A stretch of 64,000 nucleotides of DNA from Nostoc flagelliforme FACHB-838 (GCF_014698065.1 NZ_JACJSI010000027.1:20825-84824); one strand, 5' to 3'. Shown: positions 28,253-38,119, numbered from the stretch's first letter. Notes: a model not told the origin generated them from the letters alone. Program-made: numbers and translations.

Positions 28253-29068
28253 ATGGTTGCCCAAATCCAAGAACTTGAAGCCCAGCACTGGGTTAAAACT
28301 CGTTCATCTCTCGACCCTAGCGAATCTACTTTCCTGATTTGGAAAGGTAAAATTTATGCTTTTATCCCCGGTGAAAAAAAACAACTCTTGTTTAAGATGC
28401 TGGGATTGAGTGTTAGCCGATGTATTCCCACAGATGAGGGTAGCTGGGATTTCACTTCCAGGGAACTGACTTACTACCTTAATCCACAAACAGATGAAGT
28501 CTTAGCCAAATGGGAGAATCCTTGGACAGGCGAGACAGTTCCAGTAATCCACGTTGCTAATAATCCAGTGCAGGGGAAGTTTAAAGGAAATTTCCTCGCA
28601 CAAGTAGATGGTGACAGCACAACCTTTGTTTTTGATATATTTCCCTATTACCCCAATCCCTTAGCAGACGATCCCAAATTTGCCGAATACAGCCCAAATC
28701 CAATTTATCAGGCAGCAGAATTGTTTAAATTAACTGTGCCAACGGCAGACTTATTCAACACCGCCCTCTCTTCAGTCTCTGAACTCAAACTGAGTTGGGA
28801 TAGAATTGGTCAATGGCTTCCCTGGATGAAAATGGGCGATCGCCCCGGTCAACTAATCTACAGTGCTGTTGGCAGCAAAGTAAATGGTTTAACAGAAGTT
28901 CCATCTGTGCTGCAAGACGAAATTAATAACCGTATTCCTTTATATAAAAAAGCCCCAAAAGCATTGCTAGATGTGGAAGATATGACTTCCTGGCTATACT
29001 TTCAAAAGCACTTTCCAGCTTACTTGGCTGGTGAAATCTTCCCACTTCCCCAAGCAGAAGAATTTTGA
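28253..29068 (+). CDS. DUF1838 family protein
   Basis: About 271 residues from the ATG at 28253. The protein reads like the DUF1838 family: a large soluble protein with TFLIWKGKIYAFIPGEKKQL, SRELTYYLNPQTDEVLAKWE and a C-terminal aromatic stretch MTSWLYFQKHFPAYLAG. No signal peptide or catalytic motif is identifiable. An upstream ATG at 28244 and a longer open frame from 28205 are possible, but the conserved-looking sequence starts at MVAQIQELEAQHW. Function unknown; relatives occur in cyanobacteria and proteobacteria. A hairpin follows directly after the stop. Confidence 0.68.
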   Translation: MVAQIQELEAQHWVKTRSSLDPSESTFLIWKGKIYAFIPGEKKQLLFKMLGLSVSRCIPTDEGSWDFTSRELTYYLNPQTDEVLAKWENPWTGETVPVIHVANNPVQGKFKGNFLAQVDGDSTTFVFDIFPYYPNPLADDPKFAEYSPNPIYQAAELFKLTVPTADLFNTALSSVSELKLSWDRIGQWLPWMKMGDRPGQLIYSAVGSKVNGLTEVPSVLQDEINNRIPLYKKAPKALLDVEDMTSWLYFQKHFPAYLAGEIFPLPQAEEF

Positions 29069-29074
29069 CATACT

Positions 29075-29095
29075 CCCCCGAATTGAATTCGGGGG
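29075..29095. terminator. Perfect 10-bp-stem hairpin between convergent genes
   Basis: Arms CCCCCGAATT and AATTCGGGGG with a 1-base loop lie 6 bp after the DUF1838 stop, between convergent DUF1838 and glsA. It could terminate both transcripts. The context GACATACTCCCCC...GGGGGATTCTGAGATCAAA also resembles the subterminal hairpins of IS200/IS605-type ends in cyanobacteria, so it may be a leftover transposon end. Confidence 0.6.
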
Positions 29096-29168
29096 ATTCT
29101 GAGATCAAACAGCGATTTCAGTTTCGTACCGTCTTACGTCGCCTAACTCAACCAGTAAATCCTTATTT

Positions 29169-30173
29169 CTAGTAATCTTTTTTTTGGCACTCAAATAGAT
29201 GTAAACCTAAACGTTGGGAAAGTTCTTCACACACCTTTACCCCCCGCACACTATTACCACGTACATCAAGCAGTGGCGAAAAAACTCCAATGCCCATCTT
29301 ATTGGGTACAACGGCGATAATCCCACCACAAATTCCGCTTTTCGCCGGAATCCCAATTTTATAAGCCCACTCACCTGCAAAGTTGTACATTCCACAGGTA
29401 TACATAACACTCAAAATATCTTTGATATAACGTTTATCTACCGCCTGTTCTTTGGTAATCGGATTAATACCTGTGTTAGCAAGGGTAGCCGCCATCACTG
29501 CTAAGTCTTGGCAATTTACCATCACAGCACACTGCTGGAAATAAAGATCCAGCGACTCTTCAATATTCCGGTCGATCATGCCAAAGTTAAGCATCAGATG
29601 CGCCATTGCCCGGTTGCGATGCCCTGTACTACGTTCTGAGGTAAAAACTGAAATGTCAACGAACACATCGTGGCCAATATATCGGCGAAACATATCCAGC
29701 ATCCGATTGAGGCGTTCGGTGGGGCCGGAACCTTTAATTAAGCTGGTGGTGGCGATCGCACCTGCATTTACCATTGGATTATAAGGTCGCTTCGATTGCT
29801 CATCCAAAATAATCGCGTTGAATGCATCCCCCGTTGGTTCCACCCCAACTCTAGTCAATACGTAATCCAGTCCATGATCTTCTAAAGCAAGTCCATAAGT
29901 AAATACTTTGGAAATTGACTGAATGGTGAAGAGGTGATCGTAATCGCCAACTTTGTAAACCTGACCATCTACTGTCACAATGCAAATGCTGAACAAGTCC
30001 GGGTTTGCCTTCGCCAGTTCGGGAATAAATTTCGTTACTGCACCCTCCCCTAATGACTTGTACTGGGAATGCAACTCATTGAGAAAAGCTGATAGTGGCG
30101 ATGGATATATTTCTAAGTCTCCTTGATGTGCTTCGTTTGTAATCATGCTGATAGCATTCCCCAAAATACTCAC
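29169..30173 (-). CDS. glsA: Glutaminase
   Basis: The 334-residue protein is a serine-dependent beta-lactamase-like glutaminase. [20 protein letters not shown] holds the catalytic S-x-x-K pair. [20 protein letters not shown] and [10 protein letters not shown] are the substrate-binding segments, and the C-terminal [20 protein letters not shown] is the conserved oxyanion and substrate loop. It hydrolyses glutamine to glutamate and ammonia. An alternative start ten codons in ([10 protein letters not shown]) is equally possible. Length matches bacterial glutaminase A. It is followed by a hairpin and is convergent with DUF1838. Confidence 0.95.
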   Translation of the reverse strand: MSILGNAISMITNEAHQGDLEIYPSPLSAFLNELHSQYKSLGEGAVTKFIPELAKANPDLFSICIVTVDGQVYKVGDYDHLFTIQSISKVFTYGLALEDHGLDYVLTRVGVEPTGDAFNAIILDEQSKRPYNPMVNAGAIATTSLIKGSGPTERLNRMLDMFRRYIGHDVFVDISVFTSERSTGHRNRAMAHLMLNFGMIDRNIEESLDLYFQQCAVMVNCQDLAVMAATLANTGINPITKEQAVDKRYIKDILSVMYTCGMYNFAGEWAYKIGIPAKSGICGGIIAVVPNKMGIGVFSPLLDVRGNSVRGVKVCEELSQRLGLHLFECQKKDY

Positions 30174-31041
30174 TATATATAGTAGGGGTGCAGCTGTACA
30201 TCCCTACAACCGCAAAGATTTTGTCAAACACAGCTGGCTCTAAAAAACCATCCTTGAGCAATTACTGAGGTTAAAAAACACTATTTGTTCTTTTTGATAC
30301 TAATAAAGCTTTATTTACAAGCGATCGCAAAGATTTCTTAATTTTTTCATCATTAATCCTGATAAATATTAAGTTGAGTATCGTCCTTTTTTTTATACTC
30401 AGCAATACTAGTATTTGAAGTTATATTTATTACTACTGTCAGTCTAGTCATATAGAATAAAAGTTATGATTAATCTAAGTAGAACAAACTTTGAAAACAG
30501 ATATTAAACTCAAACTGATTTGCATAATTATTTTAGATGTAACTCATATCACGACTTATTCATAGGTAAATCTAAAGATTTACTTAAATAAGCAATTTTA
30601 AGTATTTATGCAGTTGCTATTTAATAAAAGTTATATTACCTTCTTATAGGAAATGAGTTTAAAAGATGTAATATAGAATACACAAATAGTTACGAGCCTT
30701 TAGAACCAATGTGAACAGGGTATCGTCACTTTAGTGTGTAATCAGCGTAAAGTTTTTTAAGAAATTTTTGACTTGCAGAAAAAAGCGTTACATAGCCAAA
30801 GTCCGCTTTTGAGAAAGGTTTCACCCTTCAAATTTGAATTTTAATTTGATTGATTTGCCGATAGTTACGCTAAAACCCTGATCCCCAAGCTAAAAGGTTC
30901 GTGTTAGTCTGTTGCAGTTATAAAGAACAAAGTGAAAACGGAACGAGTTCGAGTTTTTCAAAAGGGTATTCACTATTCACTAGTGAAAAGTCCCGCAAGT
31001 TATAAAACTTAAGTTCTACAGTCGCTTTCAAAAACGGACGC
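30174..31041. other. Long AT-rich divergent intergenic region
   Basis: About 870 bp without a credible gene separate divergent glsA and rlpA, so promoters for both are expected. A TTCACTAGTGAA palindrome lies about 60 bp before rlpA (30974-30985), preceded by a repeated ATTCACTA. I see no RNA gene, riboswitch or known repeat. The length is unusual for this window and could hide a small RNA. Confidence 0.5.
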
Positions 31042-32145
31042 ATGAATCAAAGACATTTGTGGATTATTGTTACCCTGTCTATGGCTGTTTTGGGCATACC
31101 CTCAGTCGGTTGCACTCAAACCGCCAAGGGAAATGCCCTAGCTTCCCAGAAATCACCTGCCCCTGATGTAGTGAAGGTGGGAGAGTACCAATCCAGAGCA
31201 GGGAAACAAACCTTGGATGCTGTGATTACAGAAATTCATCCTCACGAGATTAGAGGACGTAAGGCGGCAACCCTGTTTATCCGAAATATACCTGTTTTCA
31301 CTTTTTTGAGTCCTGTATCAAATACGAATTTTGAAAATAAAAAAGTTGGTGAAATTGGAAATACTGGGGGCGTGCAAGGGTACGCCCTTATTGCTAGCAA
31401 TTCACCAAATGCGCTGAATACTGGTAACGCAACAGATGCAATTAACCAGATTAGCTCGGCTGACAATGACCCGATTCAGATAGCTGGTGTAATAGCAGCT
31501 AAGATCAACCAGTTGAATCGGGAAAATGTGGACGGTAGTAAGATTACCGTAAGTTGGAAAGCAGGGGAAAAATCTACTGCTAATCAAGCGCAAAATAAAA
31601 GCGTCCCAGTCCAACAAGATGGCGATCGCTATGTAATCAAAATTAATGGCGAAGAACTGGTCGAAATCAACGAAGGTACGCGACTAGCAGATAGTACCAA
31701 CAATCTGGCGCAAGATGCATTGCAAGCAACCAATCGCTTACGGAGACTACTAGGCAATGCATCTCCTATAAAAGAGATTGCGAATTTACCAGTCCGTCAA
31801 CAAATATCAATACCAAAGCTGCCTCAACAGGTTGCCGTTGGAGTAGTGCGATCCACCTTGAAAGGTATAGCTTCTTTTTATGGCTATGATTTTGCTGGTA
31901 ATCGCACTGCTAGCGGACAGAGATTTAATCCAGAAGCAATGACTGCCGCTCATCGCAGTTTACCCTTTGGTACAAAAGTCCGTGTAACCAATACTCGTAA
32001 TGGTCGTTCTGTAGTGCTGCGGATTAATGACCGAGGCCCATTCATTCGTGGTCGAATCATTGACGTGTCTACTGGCGCGGCTCGAGTTTTGGGAATGATG
32101 GGCAGTGGCATAGCACCAGTACGTGTTGAAGTTTTAGGGAAATAA
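31042..32145 (+). CDS. rlpA: RlpA-like septal lytic transglycosylase, probable lipoprotein
   Basis: The 367-residue protein has an N-terminal signal segment (LWIIVTLSMAVLGIPSVGCT) with a possible lipobox cysteine at about residue 24. A long low-complexity middle region follows. The C-terminal double-psi beta-barrel (about 285-367) reads KGIASFYGYDFAGNRTASGQ, TAAHRSLPFGTKVRVTNTRN and LRINDRGPFIRGRIIDVS. The conserved H and D of RlpA enzymes are present (AAHRSLPFG and NDRGPF). It would cleave denuded peptidoglycan glycan strands at the periplasm. There is no SPOR domain. It is monocistronic; a hairpin-like repeat follows the stop. Confidence 0.9.
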   Translation: MNQRHLWIIVTLSMAVLGIPSVGCTQTAKGNALASQKSPAPDVVKVGEYQSRAGKQTLDAVITEIHPHEIRGRKAATLFIRNIPVFTFLSPVSNTNFENKKVGEIGNTGGVQGYALIASNSPNALNTGNATDAINQISSADNDPIQIAGVIAAKINQLNRENVDGSKITVSWKAGEKSTANQAQNKSVPVQQDGDRYVIKINGEELVEINEGTRLADSTNNLAQDALQATNRLRRLLGNASPIKEIANLPVRQQISIPKLPQQVAVGVVRSTLKGIASFYGYDFAGNRTASGQRFNPEAMTAAHRSLPFGTKVRVTNTRNGRSVVLRINDRGPFIRGRIIDVSTGAARVLGMMGSGIAPVRVEVLGK

Positions 32146-32317
32146 TACAGTAGGTTACAGGTTACAGGGAAAAGATTATTCCCTATCACCTATAACCTTT
32201 CCCCTAAACTCAATTTCCAGTTCCGTATCACTTAATTCCTCTAGTTTAATCATCTCTTCCCTCTATTTCAGATATAAACTAACGGGGGAGGGATCGATAA
32301 GAACTAGGGGTATTTTT

Positions 32318-33925
32318 GTGCGCCTGCTGACAACAGTCGCAGCTTTACGCTGCTATTTAACTAAACGCTGCTCAGAAAACAAGCTAATTGCAGTTACTGA
32401 GGATTTAAAACTAGATGAGATGACTGGCTGGTATCAGACGGCAGTCGGTCTAGTGCCAACTATGGGGAATTTACATCAAGGTCATTTAAGCTTGATCCAA
32501 CGGGCGCGGCAGGAAAATTCTACGGTGATTGTGAGTATTTTCGTTAATCCCCTGCAATTTGCTCCTAATGAGGATTATCAACGCTATCCCCGCACTTTAG
32601 AGCAAGACCAACAATTTTGCGAACAAGCTGGGGTAGATGCCATTTTTGCACCAACTCCAGAAGAAATGGCAGTTCCCCACAAAAGTATACAAGAATCAAA
32701 GGTTACACAAGTTATCCCCCCATCTGCTATGATAACAGGCTTGTGTGGTCGTTCTCGGCAAGGTCATTTTCAGGGTGTCGCTACGATTGTTACCAAACTT
32801 TTCAACTTGGTACAGCCTGACCGTGCCTACTTTGGTGAAAAGGATGGTCAGCAACTAGCAATTATTAAACGCTTAGTAGCTGACTTAAATTTGCCAGTAG
32901 AAATTGTTGCTTGTCCAACAGTACGGGAAGCGTCGGGTCTTGCCTTCAGTTCTCGCAATCAATATTTGACTGCAACGGCAAAAGAGCAAGCAGCTGTGTT
33001 ATACCGTGGCTTGCGACGAGCTGAAGCTGCATTCATTGCAGGCGATCGCAATAGCAACAAGTTGATAGCAGTGGTACAGCAAGAAGTGGCTATAGTCAGC
33101 ACGATTTTAGTGGAATATATTGAATTGGTTGAACCGACTACGTTGATGTCTTTAGAAAAAGTTGAGGAGGAAGGAATGTTGGCGATCGCAGCTCGTCTTG
33201 GGTCTACACGTTTGATTGACAATATTATCTTGCGCGATCGTCAACCTATTATCGCCATTGATGGCCCAGCCGGTGCTGGAAAATCTACAGTGGCGCGTCA
33301 AGTGGCAGCAAACCTGAGTTTAGTGTATTTAGATACAGGGGCAATGTACCGTGCTGTCACTTGGTTAGTACTGCAAAAGGGTATTGCTATTAATGATGAG
33401 TGTGCGATCGCGGAATTAACTAACCAGTGTAAAATTGAACTCACTCCTAACCAGGATTTACAATCATCCGTGCGGGTTTGGATTGATGGTACCGATGTTA
33501 CCCAGGCAATTCGCACGATTGAGGTAACTTCTCTTGTATCTGCGATCGCAGCACAAAGCGCTGTCCGTCAAGCACTGGTTAAACAACAGCAAAACTGGGG
33601 TAAAAAAGGTGGTTTAGTAGCTGAAGGTCGGGACATTGGTACTCATGTATTCCCCGATGCCGAAGTGAAAATCTTCTTAACCGCTTCTGTGAGTGAACGC
33701 GCACGTCGCCGCCAGGAAGACTTTACCAAACAAGGTCAGTCCGAAGTGAGCTTAGAGCAGCTAAAACACGACATTGCCGAACGTGACTGGAAAGATAGTA
33801 CACGCAAAGTTTCCCCTTTGCAAAAAGCAGCCGATGCGATCGAAGTTCAAACCGATGGTTTGGACGTGTCTGAAGTCACGGCACAAATTGTTAACTACTA
33901 CCAGCAGCGTTTATCTCAGCCGTAA
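32318..33925 (+). CDS. panC/cmk: Bifunctional pantothenate synthetase / cytidylate kinase
   Basis: The 535-residue protein fuses two enzymes, an arrangement typical of cyanobacteria. PanC (about residues 1-300) shows GLVPTMGNLHQGHLSLIQRA, with the HxGH-type motif, and YFGEKDGQQLAIIKRLVADL. It condenses pantoate and beta-alanine with ATP. Cytidylate kinase (about 308-530) shows IAIDGPAGAGKSTVARQVAA (Walker A), LDTGAMYRAV, and GRDIGTHVFPDAEVKIFLTA, and phosphorylates CMP/dCMP. The start is a GTG at 32318, with GGGAGGGA about 30 bp upstream and no closer strong site. Both active sites look intact. Confidence 0.95.
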   Translation: MRLLTTVAALRCYLTKRCSENKLIAVTEDLKLDEMTGWYQTAVGLVPTMGNLHQGHLSLIQRARQENSTVIVSIFVNPLQFAPNEDYQRYPRTLEQDQQFCEQAGVDAIFAPTPEEMAVPHKSIQESKVTQVIPPSAMITGLCGRSRQGHFQGVATIVTKLFNLVQPDRAYFGEKDGQQLAIIKRLVADLNLPVEIVACPTVREASGLAFSSRNQYLTATAKEQAAVLYRGLRRAEAAFIAGDRNSNKLIAVVQQEVAIVSTILVEYIELVEPTTLMSLEKVEEEGMLAIAARLGSTRLIDNIILRDRQPIIAIDGPAGAGKSTVARQVAANLSLVYLDTGAMYRAVTWLVLQKGIAINDECAIAELTNQCKIELTPNQDLQSSVRVWIDGTDVTQAIRTIEVTSLVSAIAAQSAVRQALVKQQQNWGKKGGLVAEGRDIGTHVFPDAEVKIFLTASVSERARRRQEDFTKQGQSEVSLEQLKHDIAERDWKDSTRKVSPLQKAADAIEVQTDGLDVSEVTAQIVNYYQQRLSQP

Positions 33926-34549
33926 TCACCACTCTTTGCTGTTAGTTTTTTAGTTTTAAAGGGTGGTGAGTGAGTGATTATTCACTTACCATCCTCAAAA
34001 CTGCATTTTAAAACAAAATAGATAATTTAATTATTAGCTATCTATATTGAAAATCAAGCCTTGTACCAAAAATATTAAATTATTAAAGTATTAAATCATC
34101 TCGCTTTAGACTGATTTATCATATTGCAACTAATCCTACCAAAGATAGAAGTATCAAAGCTTTAATTGCTAAATGCGAATTGATTAAGTAAGTCGGCAAA
34201 ATAAAAGCAACCTATATCAAGAAAAGTCAACAAGGCTCAAACCCTTTTTCCCCCTGCTCCCTGCCTCCTGCCTTATCCCAACGATAATTATTTACGCCGA
34301 CCTACTTATGCGTCTCTGGCTATGAAATATTAGCCATTTTTATTTATAGTCATTACTTCCTAGTAATTTGGCTTATTTTACTTATTAGAGAAGTACTTTG
34401 TTTTTATCTTCACTTTGGTAGTAAAATGACGATGTTAAGTTTTATGTTTCATGATTAAAGACATAAAACCTCAAAAATAAAAGCTGTTAATTTCCTAAGC
34501 TTCTGCAATAGCTTAAAACTGGAAACCGGTAAAGAGAGGATTTGACACG
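33926..34549. other. Intergenic region upstream of sodB
   Basis: About 620 bp without a gene. It includes a pyrimidine-rich low-complexity stretch near 34240-34275. A ribosome site GAGAGGA lies about 10 bp before the sodB ATG. No palindrome, RNA gene or coding frame stands out. Promoter and iron or redox control elements for sodB would lie here, but I cannot assign them. Confidence 0.5.
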
Positions 34550-35152
34550 ATGGCATTTGTACAAGACCCACTACCTTTCGATATTAATGCTCTAGAGCCA
34601 CATGGCATGAAAGCTGAAACTTTTGAGTATCACTATGGTAAGCATCACAAAGCTTATGTAGACAACCTCAACAAGCTCACTGAAGGTACAGAACTTGCGA
34701 ATAAGTCTCTGGAAGAGGTGATCAAAACTTCCTTCAACGACTCCTCTAAAGCGGGAATCTTCAACAACGCTGCCCAAGTTTGGAACCACACCTTCTTTTG
34801 GAATTCCTTGAAACCAGCAGGTGGCGGCGCACCCACTGGTGATCTCGCAACCAGAATTGATAAAGATTTTGGTAGCTTCGACAAATTCAAGGAAGAATTC
34901 TCGAACGCGGCCGCAACTCAATTCGGCAGTGGCTGGTCTTGGTTGATTGATGATGGTGGTACGCTGAAGGTGATCAAAACACCAAATGCAGAAAACCCTC
35001 TAGCTCATGGTAAGAAAGCACTCCTAACCTTGGATGTTTGGGAACATGCCTACTACATTGACTATAGAAACGCCCGTCCAGCATTCATCAAGAATTTTCT
35101 AGAAAACTTGGTAAACTGGGACTTTGCTGCTGAAAACTTGGCTAAAGCTTAA
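34550..35152 (+). CDS. sodB: Iron superoxide dismutase
   Basis: The 200-residue protein has the four metal ligands of Fe/Mn SOD: the histidine in EYHYGKHHKAYVDNL, the histidine in WNHTFFWNSL, and the aspartate and histidine in LDVWEHAYYIDYRN. Features such as the NHTFFWNSL context and the cyanobacterial SodB-like ending WDFAAENLAKA favour the iron form. It lacks a signal peptide, so it is cytosolic. It dismutates superoxide formed by photosynthesis. Length is normal for FeSOD. It appears monocistronic. Confidence 0.95.
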   Translation: MAFVQDPLPFDINALEPHGMKAETFEYHYGKHHKAYVDNLNKLTEGTELANKSLEEVIKTSFNDSSKAGIFNNAAQVWNHTFFWNSLKPAGGGAPTGDLATRIDKDFGSFDKFKEEFSNAAATQFGSGWSWLIDDGGTLKVIKTPNAENPLAHGKKALLTLDVWEHAYYIDYRNARPAFIKNFLENLVNWDFAAENLAKA

Positions 35153-35545
35153 TCAATTGACGCAATGTGCAACTTAATATTCTGACACTGCCATTTCTCT
35201 TTCCTTGTACGGGAGAGGATTTGAATTCTCTTTATTCCCTAATAGGAAAAGGGACTGGGGAGTTAGGTTTGTGTAAAAGTTGCACACAGCGTTAATTGGC
35301 AGTTTTGAACTGATTATAAGAAGCTTTTTCCTAGATTTGTGAAATAGAAGGAGGCAGTTTTGACTAAGATCAAAAGAATGCCATTCTGATAAAGGCTTCA
35401 ACCTTGATTAATTGCAAGTCACCAAATCTGAGATTTGGCAGGGTAAGTTCAACTCTTGCTTGTTTGAATGGCAGTAGTTCTTGCTAAGGGCAGGATTTCT
35501 CCTCTTTCCTGTATCTTAAAAGTAATAAGATTAAAATCAAAATAT
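35153..35545. other. Intergenic region downstream of sodB
   Basis: About 390 bp with no convincing gene. It contains an imperfect GGGAGAGGA.../...TCCCTAATAGGGAAAAGGGAC repeat near 35200-35260 of the short palindromic type seen elsewhere. A frame from 35468 runs into the next gene, but the start at 35546 is preferred. Confidence 0.5.
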
Positions 35546-35752
35546 ATGGATAGTACAGAACTAGCTCAATATATCGAAGCGACGAATAGCATCACTAAAC
35601 CTTGGGTATTGGTACAACTACGCCTCCAAAAATTGCAAGAGCGTCGAGCTACCCTTACAAACGATGTTTATATTAAAGAATTAGAAGATATTTACCAAGA
35701 CTTAATGAATTTGGGGGAATGGTGGCGTGGTATTGAAGATGAGGTATTTTAA
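35546..35752 (+). CDS. Small conserved hypothetical protein
   Basis: This 68-residue protein begins MDSTELAQYIEATNSITKPW and ends DLMNLGEWWRGIEDEVF. It is acidic, helical, without membrane segments, and I do not recognise a named family. I chose the ATG at 35546 because sequence before it (35468-35545) reads as non-conserved low-complexity protein. A perfect 19-bp-arm inverted repeat begins at its stop codon and probably ends the transcript. Judged a real gene from codon pattern and clean ends. Confidence 0.55.
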   Translation: MDSTELAQYIEATNSITKPWVLVQLRLQKLQERRATLTNDVYIKELEDIYQDLMNLGEWWRGIEDEVF

Positions 35753-35801
35753 AGTGAGGAGTTAGGAGTTATGAGTTTTCTTAACTCCTAACTCCTCACT
35801 T
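35752..35801. terminator. Inverted repeat with perfect 19-bp arms
   Basis: Arms AAGTGAGGAGTTAGGAGTT (35752-35770) and the exact reverse complement (35783-35801) enclose a 12-base loop, followed by a TTT. It overlaps the last base of the small upstream gene and ends 20 bp before the PurM-like gene. It can act as a terminator. TAACTCC/GGAGTTA units also occur near 10771, so it belongs to a dispersed repeat type. Confidence 0.75.
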
Positions 35802-35821
35802 TTAACTTAAAACGCAACCTG

Positions 35822-36958
35822 ATGTCTCAAGCTCTCGATCAAGTCGATTATGATACTCTCGATGCCGCAAAACGACGCTTCATCGAAGCTGCAAAACGCA
35901 CACTTGGCTTTGCAAGCGCTTATGGCATTGTGCCCGCGTCGGGTCTTGGAGCCAGCGCTAACGCTTTCAGCTTCAACCTCGCCCCCTTTGTAGAGGCGGG
36001 GGCTAGAGAACTTTCTATGACGCTTGTACCCGAAGGACTGGGCACCGCAGACGATACCCGGCCTGATGACCTCTGTGAAGAAGAGCTTCGACGATTCTGG
36101 TGGAACATTGGTATCAAGATCATTTCGTGTCTTACGAATGATGCCGCAACTTCCGGTATGCAGACTATACTTCTTGGTCTTTATCTGCCGTCGAGTACTC
36201 CTGAAACAATTTTTACTCCCGCTTTCCTTGATGGGTTTCTGGATGGAGTCGTTGAGGGGTGTAAACGAGTCGGGTGTGTTTATCTCTCAGGGGAAACTCC
36301 TCAACTAAAAACTAAGATGATTCCCGGTCGGCTCGACATCGCAGGCTCGGTTTTTGGGGTAATGCCGACTGGTGTCGCTCCTATTGATAGCTCACGTCTG
36401 AATGCCGGAAATACTATTGTTCTCATTGAGAGTTCGGGGCCTCATGAGAACGGCTTTACCCCACTGCGAAAGCTCGCTGAGTCCCTTCCTGATGGGTATA
36501 GAACAAAACTTGCAAGTGGGCAGGAGTTTTGGGAAGCGATGAATGTTGCATCATATCTCTACACGCCGCTTGTTCAGGCGGTACTTGGCGAAGGTATTCG
36601 TCCAACTGCGATGGAGAATATCACTGGTCATGGCTGGCAAAAGCTGATGCGGTCAGTGAAACCGCTCCGGTATGTCATCGAAACGATGCTTCCAGTACCG
36701 GAAATATTTACGTTTGTTGAGGGTCATCTTGAGGGCGGGGCCGAGACGATGCTTTCTGTGTTCAATTACGGTGCAGGATTTGCATTCTATACAGAGTCGG
36801 AGCAGGATGCAGAGAAAATTGTCAGACTTGCAAGAGAACATAAGCTTACGGCTGTGATTGCCGGAAGAGTTGAAGCATCCCTGACCCGCGAGGTGGTAAT
36901 AGAACCCCTTGGAGTCACCCTGAAGGGAGATTCTTTTGGGATTGCGCGAGGCGTATAA
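35822..36958 (+). CDS. AIR-synthase-like (PurM superfamily) protein, foreign composition
   Basis: The 378-residue protein has PurM-superfamily traits: PGRLDIAGSVFGVMPTGVAP, NTIVLIESSGPHENGFTPLR, MENITGHGWQKLMRS and VFNYGAGFAFYTESEQDAEK. These parallel the AIR-synthase segments GL.SSG.H.NG and H.TGGG. The ATP-binding N-terminus is atypical. The usual GGxTA.MP.. catalytic context is altered, so it is a relative rather than the standard purM. Base composition is visibly more GC-rich than its neighbours (about half GC in many stretches), with codons rarely used nearby, suggesting transfer. It is monocistronic behind a strong inverted repeat. Substrate unknown. Confidence 0.7.
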   Translation: MSQALDQVDYDTLDAAKRRFIEAAKRTLGFASAYGIVPASGLGASANAFSFNLAPFVEAGARELSMTLVPEGLGTADDTRPDDLCEEELRRFWWNIGIKIISCLTNDAATSGMQTILLGLYLPSSTPETIFTPAFLDGFLDGVVEGCKRVGCVYLSGETPQLKTKMIPGRLDIAGSVFGVMPTGVAPIDSSRLNAGNTIVLIESSGPHENGFTPLRKLAESLPDGYRTKLASGQEFWEAMNVASYLYTPLVQAVLGEGIRPTAMENITGHGWQKLMRSVKPLRYVIETMLPVPEIFTFVEGHLEGGAETMLSVFNYGAGFAFYTESEQDAEKIVRLAREHKLTAVIAGRVEASLTREVVIEPLGVTLKGDSFGIARGV

Positions 36959-37432
36959 TTAGCCGTAAGCGTAGGCATAGCCCGTCGTAGACATCGCCAG
37001 TTTTTTTGGAGCTATTATAGACCCAGAAGATTTTCTTATTGATGTGATTGCTAAAGTTGTTATTACTTAGATAAAAGCTATAACTACTGAGATAAAGAAT
37101 AAGTTTTACACACAATATAGAGTTGCATTTCCGGCTTATTAGAGATTATCGCTCTACTAAGCCTTTATTATGTAAGTCATTTGCCATAGATGCTATAAGT
37201 GTATTTATGAAAATTTGGATGCAATATTTGTTACCACTTAAATTTAAAGTAGTCTGAAATACCCATGACCACTGAGATTAAGATTTGCTAACGTAGTCTT
37301 AACATATTGAAAAATTTGCTGAGAAAGCTGAGAAAGTAGCAATCAATACTAATTATTAGTGCTGAATCTTTCTTATCTGTAGATGTGGCGTTTTAGTGTG
37401 TTGAGAATATATATTTTTGTTCAGAGGGAGTT
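36959..37432. other. Intergenic region with a dispersed repeat near 36960-37000
   Basis: About 470 bp between the PurM-like gene and the PHP gene. At 36966-37000 lies TAGGCATAGCCCGTCGTAGA, followed by CATCGCC, a dispersed repeat. Its reverse-complement relative occurs near 52412-52438, and a variant sits inside the pstS-like pseudogene near 41560-41595. The remainder is AT-rich with no recognised feature. A ribosome site GAGGGAG lies just before the PHP gene. Confidence 0.6.
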
Positions 37433-38119
37433 ATGGCTGTAAATTTGGCCCGTACTACTGCTTCGGCAGAACTTTTGAAGCAAGTATTCAAAAACATTGA
37501 TGCACATAGTTGTCCAAGGTTATTCAACTTTCATATGCACACCGTCTTCTCAGATGGGAGGTTGCAGCCTAGTGCATTGATGGAGCAGGCGATGGCTATT
37601 GGTCTAAAAGGGCTAGCGATCACCGACCATCATGGTATTATCGGCTATCAAGCGGCCCTTGCTTGGTTGGAAGATTGGAAGTGGAGTAATCCTGGTGCAA
37701 GCACTCCTCACCTATGGAGTGGCGTGGAAATCAATGCTAACCTTTTGAATATAGAAGTTCACATTTTGGCTTACGCTTTTACACCAGACCACCCTAGCAT
37801 CAAGCCTTATCTCCACAGAAGGCCGACTACAGGGCAAGAATATCAGGCAAGTAACGTGATTGCTGCTATTCATGAAGCTGGGGGATTGGCCGTTTTGGCT
37901 CATCCGGCTCGTTACAAGCGATCGCTTTTTGACTTAATTCCAGCTGCGTCCCAAAAGGGTATTGATGGTGTGGAAACTTTTTATGCCTACAACAACCCTA
38001 ACCCCTGGAAACCCAGCGTAGTGGAATCAGAACAAGTACAAAAGTTGGCTGATGAATACTTTCTTTTCAATACTTGTGGTACTGATACTCACGGTTTGAG
38101 CCTGCTACAACGCTTGTAA
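37433..38119 (+). CDS. PHP-domain metal-dependent phosphoesterase
   Basis: The 228-residue protein shows the PHP metal motifs in order: FNFHMHTVFSDGRL (motif 1), AITDHHGIIGY (motif 2), VLAHPARY (motif 3) and NTCGTDTHGL (motif 4). It is a complete single PHP domain of the TrpH/YciV class, likely a phosphoesterase acting on a small nucleotide or nucleic acid end. There are no fused polymerase domains. GAGGGAG precedes the ATG at 37433. A weak hairpin CTCCTGG/CCAGGAG (38142-38164) follows the stop. Substrate not identifiable. Confidence 0.85.
   Translation: MAVNLARTTASAELLKQVFKNIDAHSCPRLFNFHMHTVFSDGRLQPSALMEQAMAIGLKGLAITDHHGIIGYQAALAWLEDWKWSNPGASTPHLWSGVEINANLLNIEVHILAYAFTPDHPSIKPYLHRRPTTGQEYQASNVIAAIHEAGGLAVLAHPARYKRSLFDLIPAASQKGIDGVETFYAYNNPNPWKPSVVESEQVQKLADEYFLFNTCGTDTHGLSLLQRL

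Noticed and set aside
36959..37000. Small open frames antisense to the PurM-like gene end
   Set aside because: They overlap a dispersed repeat and show no coding signal.
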